A DNA stretch of 64,000 bases from a virus. The notes below the pieces were generated by a model. The model was not told the origin of the DNA. It saw only the letters and a list, made by a program, of their open reading frames with translations, and ran no database searches. Below, one piece after another: positions 24,301-31,968 of the stretch (positions are counted from its first letter, which is position 1; every line of letters starts with the position of its first letter). The DNA lies in IMG/VR virus record IMGVR_UViG_3300024259_000016, positions 50,060-114,059 of that record, one strand, 5' to 3'. Position numbers and translations under genes: made by a program.

Positions 24301-24410
24301 CCGAGACAGATGTTCACTCCATCCACCATGTCCTGAAAGCCCCTGCACATCTCCCGGGCCTTGGCATGGAATACAGAATCAGGCAGATCGATGGTGAGGT
24401 AGGCTTTCAT
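21363..24410 (-). CDS. Three-domain glycosyltransferase
   Basis: 1015 residues. About 1-310 is a GT-B/GT4-like domain (VTPNGVNPDLF; GGGPFPIFEGMSCGCIPTST in the donor-binding region). About 400-650 is a GT2-like GT-A domain (RISVISGTYNRLESLKRMV, ILSDGGSTDGTLEWL, ANDDVEL as the metal site). About 700-1010 resembles CgeB-like GT-B proteins (WNGDVRQEWYPRPT, SSVFIGSRTYDY, LGAASACIAL). One polypeptide could add several sugars in series, cytoplasmically. No signal or membrane segment is visible. First enzyme of the cassette, 60 bases after the 120-aa gene. Confidence 0.85.
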   Translation of the reverse strand: MKAYLTIDLPDSVFHAKAREMCRGFQDMVDGVNICLGRDMDKRVEPDSVLISLWHFDTPRLKSVMRPGAVVSCVDDHMSFLGPNGRLSPKFLATLRCTDILAVGNEMVRDDIVRLAKGQALPPIIVTPNGVNPDLFAQTPLPKGDLVFGWTGNSQRMNPAVGGMEDYKGLGMFREAVERCKVPHAILDSSTAQPGQQAWPHYKMPEFYNQIGVIVCMSKGEGGGPFPIFEGMSCGCIPTSTKVGSAQLAINEDFGRLLPERTVDHLCAVIEDLRRRPRQELQDMADRAAAAIRNKWTWHHVMSNWRECLGEALRIAAHRGSPAHHHVPPPSAPEGSATIPVVVNQVPSRSPEDSELMRKLLTERDQLRRRQEYTGFLDGDGRVPQAHLPFIFKGPTQPGPVRISVISGTYNRLESLKRMVRSIRADFKVMDPCPFEFILSDGGSTDGTLEWLKEQPDCRVVHGGLTGAIDAFNLAYEASCGQYVFQANDDVELVPGSLRKAVDRLDQDPGLDQVCFEFSTDGGDNWIAPHHTGALRSILNESAHPNIALTRRNALEDVATLIGGFWGDSQYRIDRTYAGDTLQGAALVKAGRRAQYFPGEIRAIDHQVPDGLRRKNVRAYGPKHGDGSLDRLVTRLDATPPGDWWPRLLVPEPGKMPRRSPIPAGPEERLLLLPLAHEAELQIGLREAFGRIGKTVEVLRLRGDLAAAGPKVRAQAIFEAARQLRPTLVWYQIQDDEGFLGTAEFIQQLRKLCAPGAVIATWNGDVRQEWYPRPTRWMLDTGRAADLCLQSNIDYCRMLAQHEVPHPGYLQVGYDIGIDDQTDPDRIPMKVSQEVLQGSSVFIGSRTYDYDLRTSSIEALFNHDPQGIFIFGSGWTPDQTLGSIPRAACPAVYNLAALSVNASITPDLTAYSSDRLNRLGAASACIALQRFKGQEHWGIVDGKHALCWGTPSELLALAKTWAKPPGQDPEMDKLKEQMRRDVKALAYRWWSWEAVVEMFLAIVRHHRGTTILGRE

Positions 24411-24471
24411 TATAGGATGCTCCGGAACTCTGAGGGGGGATTAAACTGAGGGAGTGTTCGGGTGCTGAAGT

Positions 24472-24834
24472 TTACGGAGCGGGAGTGGCTGTGAAGTTGG
24501 CCACACCGTGTGCACCACCGGCCGAGTCGTACTGGATGAGGATCATGTCGCCGTTGTGCTGATCCTGGATCTGGAACTCGTCGACCTGCAGGCCCTCGGT
24601 GGCGGAAAACTTCATGTAGGGACCCTCGCCGTAGTACTCGCCCGGCCCGGCAACCGCGGCGTGAGAGCCGAGGTTCAGGGTGTCGGTGTCGATGATCGCC
24701 AGGATCGCATTGACCGCGGTGCGGATGGTGTTGAAGCGACTGACCAACGAACCAGGGTAACGGCCGGTGAAGATCAGCGCCCCCTTGTTGAAGGCGTTGT
24801 TTGCAAGCAGGGGAAGCGGGGTAATGGCGCCCAT
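24472..24834 (-). CDS. Probable abundant virion protein, 120 aa
   Basis: Starts MGAITPLPLLANNAFNKGAL after AAAGGAGAACCTACATC. Mixed helix then beta (MKFSATEGLQVDEFQIQD, GDMILIQYDSAGGAHGV). By eye its codon use (strong C/G third positions) resembles the major capsid, scaffold and tube genes rather than the adjacent enzymes, suggesting high expression. It sits at the head of the glycan cassette with a structured leader. A decoration or fibre-like role, even as the glycosylated target, is inference. Confidence 0.55.
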   Translation of the reverse strand: MGAITPLPLLANNAFNKGALIFTGRYPGSLVSRFNTIRTAVNAILAIIDTDTLNLGSHAAVAGPGEYYGEGPYMKFSATEGLQVDEFQIQDQHNGDMILIQYDSAGGAHGVANFTATPAP

Positions 24835-24853
24835 GATGTAGGTTCTCCTTTAT

Positions 24854-24880
24854 CAGGACAGTCGGCCGGAGCCGGTCCTG
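24854..24880 (-). other. Leader hairpin of the 120-aa virion-type gene
   Basis: CAGGAC...GTCCTG outer arms and CGGC-CGGA-GCCG inner arms form a two-part stem with a three-base bulge, a few bases ahead of the AAAGGAG ribosome site. It could stabilise the mRNA or modulate translation. Confidence 0.5.
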
Positions 24881-24954
24881 ACTCGATGACCGTCCTACCC
24901 TAAGCCGGAGCCGGGCAGGTACGGCGAGATGGGGTTTGACTTCTCGCATTGAGC

Positions 24955-25239
24955 CTACTTCACCCGGACATCGATGGTCAATAAGGACGGCAGACTTTTG
25001 AGTTCATCGGGGATGGTTGTACCCCCCAATATGAGCAGGCCCGGACTCGAGGCCTCCTGGGTTTGGTAACGGGCCTGGAGGGTACAGAGCCTCTTGTGCT
25101 CAGTGACAACCTGAGTAAAGGCGCGCTTCATACTCATGCCCGTTCTGGAGCCGGTGGACATCTCGATGATCTCGAGGAGTATCTCACGAGCGCCTGGCTC
25201 AACCTCGATGGTACAACCTCGTTTACGCTTGTGTGCCAT
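24955..25239 (-). CDS. Hypothetical protein, 94 aa
   Basis: Starts MAHKRKRGCTIEVEPGAREIL. A basic arm is followed by a strand and a helical body (SMKRAFTQVVTEHKRLCTLQ), ending in beta (LLTIDVRVK). It is divergent from the portal gene and first of the leftward unit, so a regulatory role is possible. No family recognised. Confidence 0.55.
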   Translation of the reverse strand: MAHKRKRGCTIEVEPGAREILLEIIEMSTGSRTGMSMKRAFTQVVTEHKRLCTLQARYQTQEASSPGLLILGGTTIPDELKSLPSLLTIDVRVK

Positions 25240-25356
25240 AACTGGGCTTGAACGGTAGCAAGCAAGTCGGTGAGAGTCAACAGAGTTTGCGGGGGTACTG
25301 ACGATTCTGTGACACGGGGTTGCCGGGGGGGATTTGTGGTGGTAACGTGGCTGGTC

Positions 25357-27267
25357 ATGAGGGATCTCAAAGACCGAATCAGTACGGCACGTGGGGGCAA
25401 GCAGGCGGTGTCCCCAGATGGTGCAACAGGGATGCCCAGCGGGACCCGAGAGGTTAGTGCCGGGGATATGGATGCCGGGGTCGCGGAGGAGTCTGGGCCC
25501 CCCGTCAACATCCAGCGGGTAGGAATGCAGACTTCAGCAATGGAACCTGCTGAGACTGCAGAGCCGGCGGAATGGTATGGCTCCTACGCTGACGGACGCC
25601 GCTACATCTCCCCCATCCAGTCCGACACTGATGCCGATCTGCTCATCCGGAACTCCTGGGTAATTTCCGGTGTGATCTCGGCCTACCTGGACAATGTGTA
25701 TGGGCGGCGCCCCTATGCAGTGCCCAAGGCTGACCCGATGACCCCGGAGGGTAAGCAGACCATTCGGCAGTGGATGCGGATGCAACGAGTCAAGGCCGGG
25801 AGCACCGATAAGTCCTGGCTCGACATCAAGGATTCTGCCCTCGACAAGGTGTGTAGGCAGATCGATGCACGAGTAGAGCTGGAGTCTGCCCTGGTCGACG
25901 GGTTTTTTGCGACTTGTCAGGTGGACCTCCCATACGATCAGATGGCCTCCTTGGCCGGCTACGATCTCGAGGTGAGAGGGCGTACCTTCTTGGAAGTCCT
26001 GCGGGATGCTCCTGGTGGCAAGCCTGTTGGGATGGTGTGGTCCCCTGCCCGTTTCATCAGAGTTGAGCCCCCAAGCCCTGCGGTCGGGTTCTCTGATCTG
26101 ATGGTCCACAACCCATTGGTTTACGAGAAGAACTTCAGGTTTCGTAGGTTCGTAGGGTGCTTCCAGTCTGCAAGCGCCAATGCTGTGAGTCCGGTGGCCT
26201 TCTTTAAGGACTTTGGTGACCCGCGGGTGCGTAGTCGCAGTGATGGACGATACTACGAGACCATGGACCAGCTGCTTGCCCGAGAAATGGGGGAGGAAGT
26301 TGGGGGGTACGGGGGAAACAAGCAGCGCCGCTGGCCTGTCGGGACACCATCCACTGAGATCGTCCGGATGGTGCATACGGCGCCCTGGGCTGCCCTGACG
26401 GGGATGGCCCCTTGGTACTCCACCAAGACAGAGCTCCTCGGGATCCGAGAGTGCGCCCAGGAGAATCGGGGCTTGCTGTCGGGCCAGTTGGTCCCTCTGC
26501 TCCTCTGGATGATCCACGGGGGGCAGCGCATCACCCCGGACCAGACAGAGCTGTGGCAAAAGGATTTGCAGGCTGCTGTCAAGCCTGGCGAACGTTCGGT
26601 CGTCATCATGCAGGTCATGTCCGACGCAATGGCTCGAGCAGGCAGTCGGGGGGCTGGGGAGCCCAAATCATCCATTGTCAACACCCGGCCGGCTCAGCAG
26701 GAAGATGCCCTGGCCATGAAGTACACCGAGCAGAGCTACCGGACTGCTCTTCGGGCCTACCGGATGAACCGGGCAGCCCTCGGGGATTTCGAGGGGATGA
26801 CCCAGCAGGAAATCCAGGAGGCCCTTCGGTATACTGAAACGCAGGTCTATGGTCCTCGTGGTGAGTCCTGGTGTGCCGGATTGCAACCTATTGTGGATGA
26901 CCTGGGTTTGTTGGCTACTCGACTCGAGCGGCCAACCCGGGCTTCTCTGGCCTTGGGGGAGTTGTCTGAGATCCTCGAGCGGTTGGGGAAAGAGAACTTT
27001 ATTACCCCTGAACAGGCCTGGCCTACGGTACGCCGAGCCATGAAGGATCTGGGGAGGATTGTCCAGGACAAGGGGCAGTGGAGTAAGTATCCCCGGCGGG
27101 TTGTTGACGGATTCATGATGGCTCGTGTCCCGCAGGCCGCGGGTAAGTTCATGGGTTTGGATGCCAAGTACATGCCTCCTATTGAGGCCACCGACAAGAT
27201 GGACGGGAACAATAAGGGTCCGGTTGTACCGGCTCCGGCACCTGTGGAGGACCCCGAAGATGAGTAA
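25357..27267 (+). CDS. Portal protein
   Basis: About 636 residues from MRDLKDRIS; several upstream GTGs in frame make the start uncertain. VAFFKDFGDPRVRSRSDG, TEIVRMVHTAPWAALTGMAPW and GIRECAQENRGLLSGQ follow the PBSX/SPP1-type portal pattern (clip and stem region). Portals form the dodecameric DNA channel at one capsid vertex. It heads the rightward head-gene order and overlaps the next gene by 8 bases. The charged proline-rich tail (VVPAPAPVEDPEDE) is unusual. Confidence 0.8.
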   Translation: MRDLKDRISTARGGKQAVSPDGATGMPSGTREVSAGDMDAGVAEESGPPVNIQRVGMQTSAMEPAETAEPAEWYGSYADGRRYISPIQSDTDADLLIRNSWVISGVISAYLDNVYGRRPYAVPKADPMTPEGKQTIRQWMRMQRVKAGSTDKSWLDIKDSALDKVCRQIDARVELESALVDGFFATCQVDLPYDQMASLAGYDLEVRGRTFLEVLRDAPGGKPVGMVWSPARFIRVEPPSPAVGFSDLMVHNPLVYEKNFRFRRFVGCFQSASANAVSPVAFFKDFGDPRVRSRSDGRYYETMDQLLAREMGEEVGGYGGNKQRRWPVGTPSTEIVRMVHTAPWAALTGMAPWYSTKTELLGIRECAQENRGLLSGQLVPLLLWMIHGGQRITPDQTELWQKDLQAAVKPGERSVVIMQVMSDAMARAGSRGAGEPKSSIVNTRPAQQEDALAMKYTEQSYRTALRAYRMNRAALGDFEGMTQQEIQEALRYTETQVYGPRGESWCAGLQPIVDDLGLLATRLERPTRASLALGELSEILERLGKENFITPEQAWPTVRRAMKDLGRIVQDKGQWSKYPRRVVDGFMMARVPQAAGKFMGLDAKYMPPIEATDKMDGNNKGPVVPAPAPVEDPEDE

Positions 27268-27829
27268 ACTTTCCAAGATGGAGCAGGGCAAGCGGCTTCT
27301 TACCTCCATGCACGGACAACGGCAGATGTATGAAGCCCGAGAGCGGGAAATGCTCCGGCGGGCTGTCATTGATATTGGAGTCCCCCCAGTCGTTCGTGAA
27401 CTAGTGGCCTGCAATGCCGACAAGGGTCCTCTGATCATGACGACGATTGCGAAAACTGTCCGTCGGGCCATGGAAGACCCCAGGACACGGCCCCTGTTTC
27501 CAACCGATGCAGCTTTCAAGGATCGTCTGGAGATCGTGTACGACTGTCTAACCCGTATTTGCGGGGACGGACATGCCCCAATCAAGCTCGCTGCGGACCG
27601 TCTATGGGACATGGTTCTGGCACGGATGGCGGGAGGTGGGCACCCAGACGACATCGCTGAGCAGCAGGTCACCACGAAGGGGGGGGCAGACATCACAGGA
27701 GATGAAGTCACCGACGGTACGTTGGCTCGGGCTTGGGGGAAGAGTGAAGGGGAGGGGGTAGGTATCGCCCGACTGGGGGCCAAGGACATGGTTGACTTTC
27801 GTGACCAGCCGTCTGGACAGGAGGAGTAG
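27260..27829 (+). CDS. Hypothetical head-region protein, 189 aa
   Basis: Starts MSKLSKMEQGKRLLTSMHG, overlapping the portal stop by 8 bases. Helical body (VVRELVACNADKGPLIMTTIAK), then a low-complexity acidic/glycine tail. Its place between portal and protease suggests a role in head assembly, but no family is recognised. Confidence 0.6.
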   Translation: MSKLSKMEQGKRLLTSMHGQRQMYEAREREMLRRAVIDIGVPPVVRELVACNADKGPLIMTTIAKTVRRAMEDPRTRPLFPTDAAFKDRLEIVYDCLTRICGDGHAPIKLAADRLWDMVLARMAGGGHPDDIAEQQVTTKGGADITGDEVTDGTLARAWGKSEGEGVGIARLGAKDMVDFRDQPSGQEE

Positions 27830-29218
27830 ATGCCGCTGTTTCCGAAAGCTGAAGCTGTAGATCCCTATGAGGACCGAGAGGACGTAATCTGTCGGGCAGC
27901 CTGGGTTGTAGCCGAGGCCATCAGCGAAGGCCTTCGTGAGGGGCCCGGTCGGGACCCTTCTGGCTGGGCTGCGTCCAACCGGGACAGGATTCTTGGGGCG
28001 TATCGCGAACTTCATGCCATGTTTGGTCGGGCCTCCAATCTCGCCGACCGAGTGATTGCAGCGGAGAAGGCCTTCGTTATGGCTTTGGACCTTCTCAAGG
28101 TCAAGACTCGCTACAACGACAAGTTGTCCGAGGCCGCGGGGATCGGGGTTGCAGAGGGATGGGGGGACGACCTTGCCCCGAATGAGGCTGCACAGGCGTG
28201 CATAGAGGCGCGCGCCCTGGCCCCAGACTGCATCATGATCAGTCCAGGGGACCTGGAACTGGCTGCCCGCATTGGCTCTGAAGGAGGCCAGCCTGAGCCG
28301 GTTCAGGTCCATACGACAACCGCAGCCTCCGGGATCGTAGGGACCTCCATGCTTCAGGCCTTGCTCCCGCCCGGGCTGGTGAGTCCTGTCCCCCTGCTAC
28401 CTGGAGCGGGAGATGTACGGGGCATTGAGGACATCCCCTCGATGGTTGCTGGCCTACCTGTCTACGACCTAGCCCTGGTGCGCGAGGGGCTGCTGCAGCA
28501 GTCCGGAATCGGGTCTTGGGATGTTCAAAGGTATCGGGCGGGCAAGGCTGTTCCACAGGTTTCCTTTCTGAACTACAAGCCCGGGCAGACGGTGGCCGGC
28601 GCCAAAGAGGCGGGGCTGCAGCCGGTGGAGTTCACGGTCCCGTTCGAGGTGGTGGGTTGTGGGGCTGGTGCCCTGGCGACAGATGCTGAAAGTCGTGCCC
28701 GGGTGGAGCAAGTCCTGCAACGGTTCTCTGGGATGAAGAAGGCCGGGGACAAGCACGATCCTCGGGGGACCATCCCCTTCGACATGGACGGGGACTTCCC
28801 CCTCCACCAGATCGTGACCGGTGAGGTCCTCAAGCCGGACACCCCTGATCGGAGCACTTCGTATGATGAGGTGACCGGGGAGAAGCTGTCCGACCATGAC
28901 ATCTACGATGACCCGACGATTCTGTTGTCGATGTTCTGGTGGATGGCCAACGCCAAGAGCCGTGTGACCTTTCTGCACACCGAGGATGGTGGCAAGGATG
29001 TCTCGGTGGATGTTCCTGTTCTGGCATGTTGGCAGCAGAGTCCCGATCGGACTTATGTTCGGGACGACAAGTCGGAGAAGATTGTCAAAGCGGGCACCTG
29101 GATGCTCACTGTCTGGGTCAAGTCCAAGCCTATCTGGAAGCTGATCCTGGACAAGAAGATCAAGGGTTTCTCGATCGGCTACATCGCCATGGGGCGCATC
29201 GAACAAGCAGCTGCCTGA
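27830..29218 (+). CDS. Prohead protease of XkdF type with long N-terminal extension
   Basis: 462 residues, ATG directly after the previous TAG. Residues about 365-460 (FWWMANAKSRVTFLHTEDG, GTWMLTVWVKSKPIWKLI, DKKIKGFSIGYIAMGRI) match the XkdF putative prohead-protease domain, where KxxIKGFSIG is the most recognisable block. About 330 residues precede it and are unknown, beginning with a helical region. It would process capsid, scaffold or portal during maturation. Confidence 0.65.
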   Translation: MPLFPKAEAVDPYEDREDVICRAAWVVAEAISEGLREGPGRDPSGWAASNRDRILGAYRELHAMFGRASNLADRVIAAEKAFVMALDLLKVKTRYNDKLSEAAGIGVAEGWGDDLAPNEAAQACIEARALAPDCIMISPGDLELAARIGSEGGQPEPVQVHTTTAASGIVGTSMLQALLPPGLVSPVPLLPGAGDVRGIEDIPSMVAGLPVYDLALVREGLLQQSGIGSWDVQRYRAGKAVPQVSFLNYKPGQTVAGAKEAGLQPVEFTVPFEVVGCGAGALATDAESRARVEQVLQRFSGMKKAGDKHDPRGTIPFDMDGDFPLHQIVTGEVLKPDTPDRSTSYDEVTGEKLSDHDIYDDPTILLSMFWWMANAKSRVTFLHTEDGGKDVSVDVPVLACWQQSPDRTYVRDDKSEKIVKAGTWMLTVWVKSKPIWKLILDKKIKGFSIGYIAMGRIEQAAA

Positions 29219-29237
29219 TCTGCTGGACTGAGCCAGT

Positions 29238-29265
29238 CTGACGCATCTGTGCCAGATTGTGCCAG
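29238..29265 (+). promoter_or_regulatory. CTGACG plus two GTGCCAG half-sites
   Basis: CTGACG at 29238, GTGCCAG at 29249 and 29259, in the 97-bp gap before the scaffold gene. Same layout as the other GTGCCAC/GTGGCAC elements. It could start the scaffold-capsid transcript. Confidence 0.5.
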
Positions 29266-29315
29266 ATGGGGGTTGCCAAGTGTAGGGTGATGGGGCATTC
29301 TGCGGATCAAAGCCT

Positions 29316-30503
29316 ATGCCCCGTGTATCCTTCATAATGGGTCTCAAAGAAAGACTCCGCCGCCTGTTCTGGATTCGTTCCTACGAAGTGGCGATGGTCC
29401 CGGATGCCGCCAATGCCGAAGAAGAAGGTGAATTCTTCGTTGAGGCAATCAAGCGCGCCGGGACTGGGGGGGACCAGGACATGCCCCATCCCGACCTGAT
29501 GATCCGCTTGGGCCAGGCCCTGCTCGCTGCGGGACGTGGAGTCAAGGGATTCCAAGCCGGACAGGTAGGGGATGGGATCGAGGGCCTGGACGGAATGAGC
29601 AAGGTTGTAGAACAAGCTCTGGTCCAGGCCGGAGAGATCCTCGACGAAATGTTGGGGGCTAAAGAGGACGGCCAGGCGCAGGTCCTGCAGGTCAAAGACC
29701 TGATCGAGGGCCTCAAGACGCAGGCCATGATGGTCCAGGGACAGGCCCCGGCCACAAGTAAAGCCATGATCGAAGGCTGCGATACCTTGTATGATACCCT
29801 GGGGCTCGACGATACTGACGAGACACCTGGAAAGAAAGATAAAGGAGACGAGCCCATGAAGAAGGGAACCATCAAGATCGTGGCCAAGGGTGAAAAGGCC
29901 CTGGCTGGCAAGCTGAGCTTCGACGGCACCGAGCTGGAGGTCCAGATCGCTGAGGGTGCCAAGGAGTTCATCCTGCAGGACATCGAGCCGGGCGACCACA
30001 AGGTGGAGCTGGTGGACGGTGAGACCAAGATGGCCGCCGACGTGAAGGTCGAAGAGGGTGTCGAGGCGATCGTTGAGGTCGGCGAAGAGCCCGGGACCAA
30101 GACCGACAGCGACAAGCTGGACGAGCTGCTGGGTCTGGCCAAGACCCAGGGCGAGCGCCTGGATGTCCTCGAGGCCGACGTCAAGAAGATCAAGGAGCCC
30201 AAGGCTGAGGAAGGGGCTGGCGCCGGGGGTGTGGAGACCATCAAGGTTGACGACGTCAAGAAGATGATTCAGGAGACGGTGGGAGAGATCATGGAGACTG
30301 CCGGCAAGAAGTCCGCCGCGGTTCAGATGGTGTCTGTGCCGGCCACCATCCCGGTCATCGAGGACAAGAAGGGCGCTGAGGGCGGCGAGGGTGATGACGC
30401 CACCAAGGAGATCGAGGGGAAGAAGAACTCCTCGGCCCACGACCACAACCTCAGCAACAGCCCCCGCCTGAAAGCGATCCGCGAACAGGGCGGCGTCCTG
30501 TAA
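29316..30503 (+). CDS. Head scaffold-type protein, long form
   Basis: 395 residues. The N-terminus (ERLRRLFWIRSYEVAMVPDAA) reads like the start of prohead-maturation proteins. The body is acidic and helical with coiled-coil potential (ERLDVLEADVKKIKEPKAEE) and ends HNLSNSPRLKAIREQGGVL, typical of scaffolds placed just before the capsid gene. The start may instead be ATG 29337; neither has a good ribosome site. An in-frame ATG at 29856 with a near-perfect site defines a nested short form. Confidence 0.65.
   Translation: MPRVSFIMGLKERLRRLFWIRSYEVAMVPDAANAEEEGEFFVEAIKRAGTGGDQDMPHPDLMIRLGQALLAAGRGVKGFQAGQVGDGIEGLDGMSKVVEQALVQAGEILDEMLGAKEDGQAQVLQVKDLIEGLKTQAMMVQGQAPATSKAMIEGCDTLYDTLGLDDTDETPGKKDKGDEPMKKGTIKIVAKGEKALAGKLSFDGTELEVQIAEGAKEFILQDIEPGDHKVELVDGETKMAADVKVEEGVEAIVEVGEEPGTKTDSDKLDELLGLAKTQGERLDVLEADVKKIKEPKAEEGAGAGGVETIKVDDVKKMIQETVGEIMETAGKKSAAVQMVSVPATIPVIEDKKGAEGGEGDDATKEIEGKKNSSAHDHNLSNSPRLKAIREQGGVL
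29856..30503 (+). CDS. Nested short scaffold from internal start
   Basis: In-frame ATG at 29856 preceded by AAAGGAGACGAGCCC, the best ribosome site in the area. It would give a 215-residue protein (MKKGTIKIVAKGEKALAGK...). Codon use becomes strongly C/G-ending from this point on, unlike the preceding 540 bases. Nested scaffolds sharing the C-terminus of a longer protein are known in lambda (Nu3 within C). Residues 1-80 look beta-rich, the rest coiled coil. Confidence 0.65.
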   Translation: MKKGTIKIVAKGEKALAGKLSFDGTELEVQIAEGAKEFILQDIEPGDHKVELVDGETKMAADVKVEEGVEAIVEVGEEPGTKTDSDKLDELLGLAKTQGERLDVLEADVKKIKEPKAEEGAGAGGVETIKVDDVKKMIQETVGEIMETAGKKSAAVQMVSVPATIPVIEDKKGAEGGEGDDATKEIEGKKNSSAHDHNLSNSPRLKAIREQGGVL

Positions 30504-30510
30504 CGAAGAG

Positions 30511-30540
30511 CCCCCTCCGGTTTTACTACTGCCCGGGGGG
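30511..30540 (+). terminator. GC-rich hairpin between scaffold and capsid genes
   Basis: CCCC(T)CCGG pairs with CCGGGGGG around an 11-12 base loop. Only TTG follows, so it is more likely an RNA stability or partial termination element than a full terminator. Confidence 0.35.
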
Positions 30541-30592
30541 TTGAACGGAATCATCAGTCGGCCGGTCTGACGGCCAAAAGGAGAGAACCAAT

Positions 30593-31543
30593 ATGGCTGT
30601 CATCGAAGGCACTGACCAGCGGCCGGTCTACGCCAAGAAGGCCGACGTGGAGATTGCTCAGTTCGCCGCGGGTGGCGAGCTGGTGCGTGAGCAGGTGCGC
30701 GACTACTTCCTGGTGGCCATCGCCGGCCAGGCAATGATGGAGAAGGTGCGTAACGTCATCATGCCTCGGGACCAGGTCGAATACCCGATCATGAAGCCGT
30801 TCGGCGAGGATGTGTGGCATCCCGTCGCCGAGTACCAGTCCCTGGCTGAGGGTCAGCGCGTGCGCCCGACCTTCGACCAGACCATCTTCACCGCCAAGGA
30901 GATCATGTGCGAGGTGCGTTACCCCAAGCACGCGCTCCAGGTGCAGGTGGAAGAGGGCCGGTTCAAGGACACCCTGCTGACCTACCTGGGTCTGCACACC
31001 AAGGGCGGCTGGGAGAACCTGATCATCCAGGGCGACACCGCCGCGGGCGCCACTCCGTTCCTCCGTATGTTCAACGGGATGATCGCTGGCGTGACGAGCT
31101 ACTCGTTCGATGCGCTGGGTGCCACGCTGGGCAGTTCCCTGCTCCGTACGGCCCGCTTCACGCGGCCCGTCCAGTACCGCGTGGAGGACAAACAGAATCT
31201 CGGCGTGTTCTGCACCGAGGAGACTCAGGACGGCTACGACGAGGAGCTGCGCAACCGGAACACCGAGCAGTCTGACGCCCGCCTGATCAACGGCGAGTCG
31301 TACCCGGCCTTCAAGAACCGGCCGGTCATCGATGTCCCCCGCTGGCCCAGCGCCGGTGGCCAGTGTGACGCGCTGGACTGCAACCCGGGCCGCTTCGTGT
31401 TCGGGCTCCGTGAGGCCATCGGCGTGGAGACCGAGTGGGACCCCCGCCAGCGTTCCCTGTCGGTCATCATGAATGCCTGGATCAGCGAGGGCTGGATCTT
31501 CGAGGAGATGGAGGTCAAGATCGAGAACCTGGCCAGCACGTAA
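30593..31543 (+). CDS. Major capsid protein (HK97 fold)
   Basis: 316 residues after AAAAGGAGAGAACCAAT. LVREQVRDYFLVAIAGQAM, an E-loop-like YQSLAEGQRVRPTFDQ, the spine-region WENLIIQGDTAAG and the P-domain end ISEGWIFEEMEVKIENLA fit HK97-type capsid subunits. Codon use is highly C/G-biased, fitting the most abundant virion protein. It is flanked by scaffold and a small head protein in standard order. Confidence 0.85.
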   Translation: MAVIEGTDQRPVYAKKADVEIAQFAAGGELVREQVRDYFLVAIAGQAMMEKVRNVIMPRDQVEYPIMKPFGEDVWHPVAEYQSLAEGQRVRPTFDQTIFTAKEIMCEVRYPKHALQVQVEEGRFKDTLLTYLGLHTKGGWENLIIQGDTAAGATPFLRMFNGMIAGVTSYSFDALGATLGSSLLRTARFTRPVQYRVEDKQNLGVFCTEETQDGYDEELRNRNTEQSDARLINGESYPAFKNRPVIDVPRWPSAGGQCDALDCNPGRFVFGLREAIGVETEWDPRQRSLSVIMNAWISEGWIFEEMEVKIENLAST

Positions 31544-31583
31544 GCCGGGAACTCTGCGCCTGACTGAAACTAACGCTTGAACT

Positions 31584-31609
31584 GACCTCCTCCCAGAAGG
31601 GGGGAGGTC
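31584..31609 (+). other. Strong hairpin ahead of the small head protein
   Basis: GACCTCCTCCC and GGGGGGAGGTC form an 11-bp stem (one T-G pair) around a four-base AGAA loop. It ends 12 bases before the next ATG, with GGAGG between. Not followed by a T-run; it may stabilise or regulate the next gene's mRNA. Confidence 0.5.
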
Positions 31610-31621
31610 CTGGAGGACATC

Positions 31622-31963
31622 ATGGCTATCACCCTCACTGCCCTGGTTGGCAACAACCAGAAGTTCGGTAAGGCGCCGAGCGGCGTCTGCACCCGGTTCA
31701 CCCTGAAGCTCGACAACTCCTACGTGGCCGGCGGATATGCCGCCATCGTGGCCACCTTCATCAAGGGCGTGGCGAGCTACGAGGGGATCACCGTCACCCA
31801 CATCGAGGACCTGCTCGTCAATTTCGGCGGCGCCTGGTACATCCTGCACTGGGATCGTGCCAACGACAAGCTGCAGCTCATCGTGGCGGCCACCGGTGTC
31901 GAGGTTGCGGGCGGCGCGGCCATCGGCAGTCCGACTGTGGAGCTCGCGGTCCACCACTACTAA
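31622..31963 (+). CDS. Head decoration or minor capsid protein
   Basis: 113 residues, beta-rich (MAITLTALVGNNQKFGKAPSG, WYILHWDRANDKLQLIVAATG), with strongly biased codons. Directly downstream of the capsid gene and followed by a terminator-like hairpin, the usual position for a decoration protein. No family named. Confidence 0.6.
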   Translation: MAITLTALVGNNQKFGKAPSGVCTRFTLKLDNSYVAGGYAAIVATFIKGVASYEGITVTHIEDLLVNFGGAWYILHWDRANDKLQLIVAATGVEVAGGAAIGSPTVELAVHHY

Positions 31964-31968
31964 GACCT

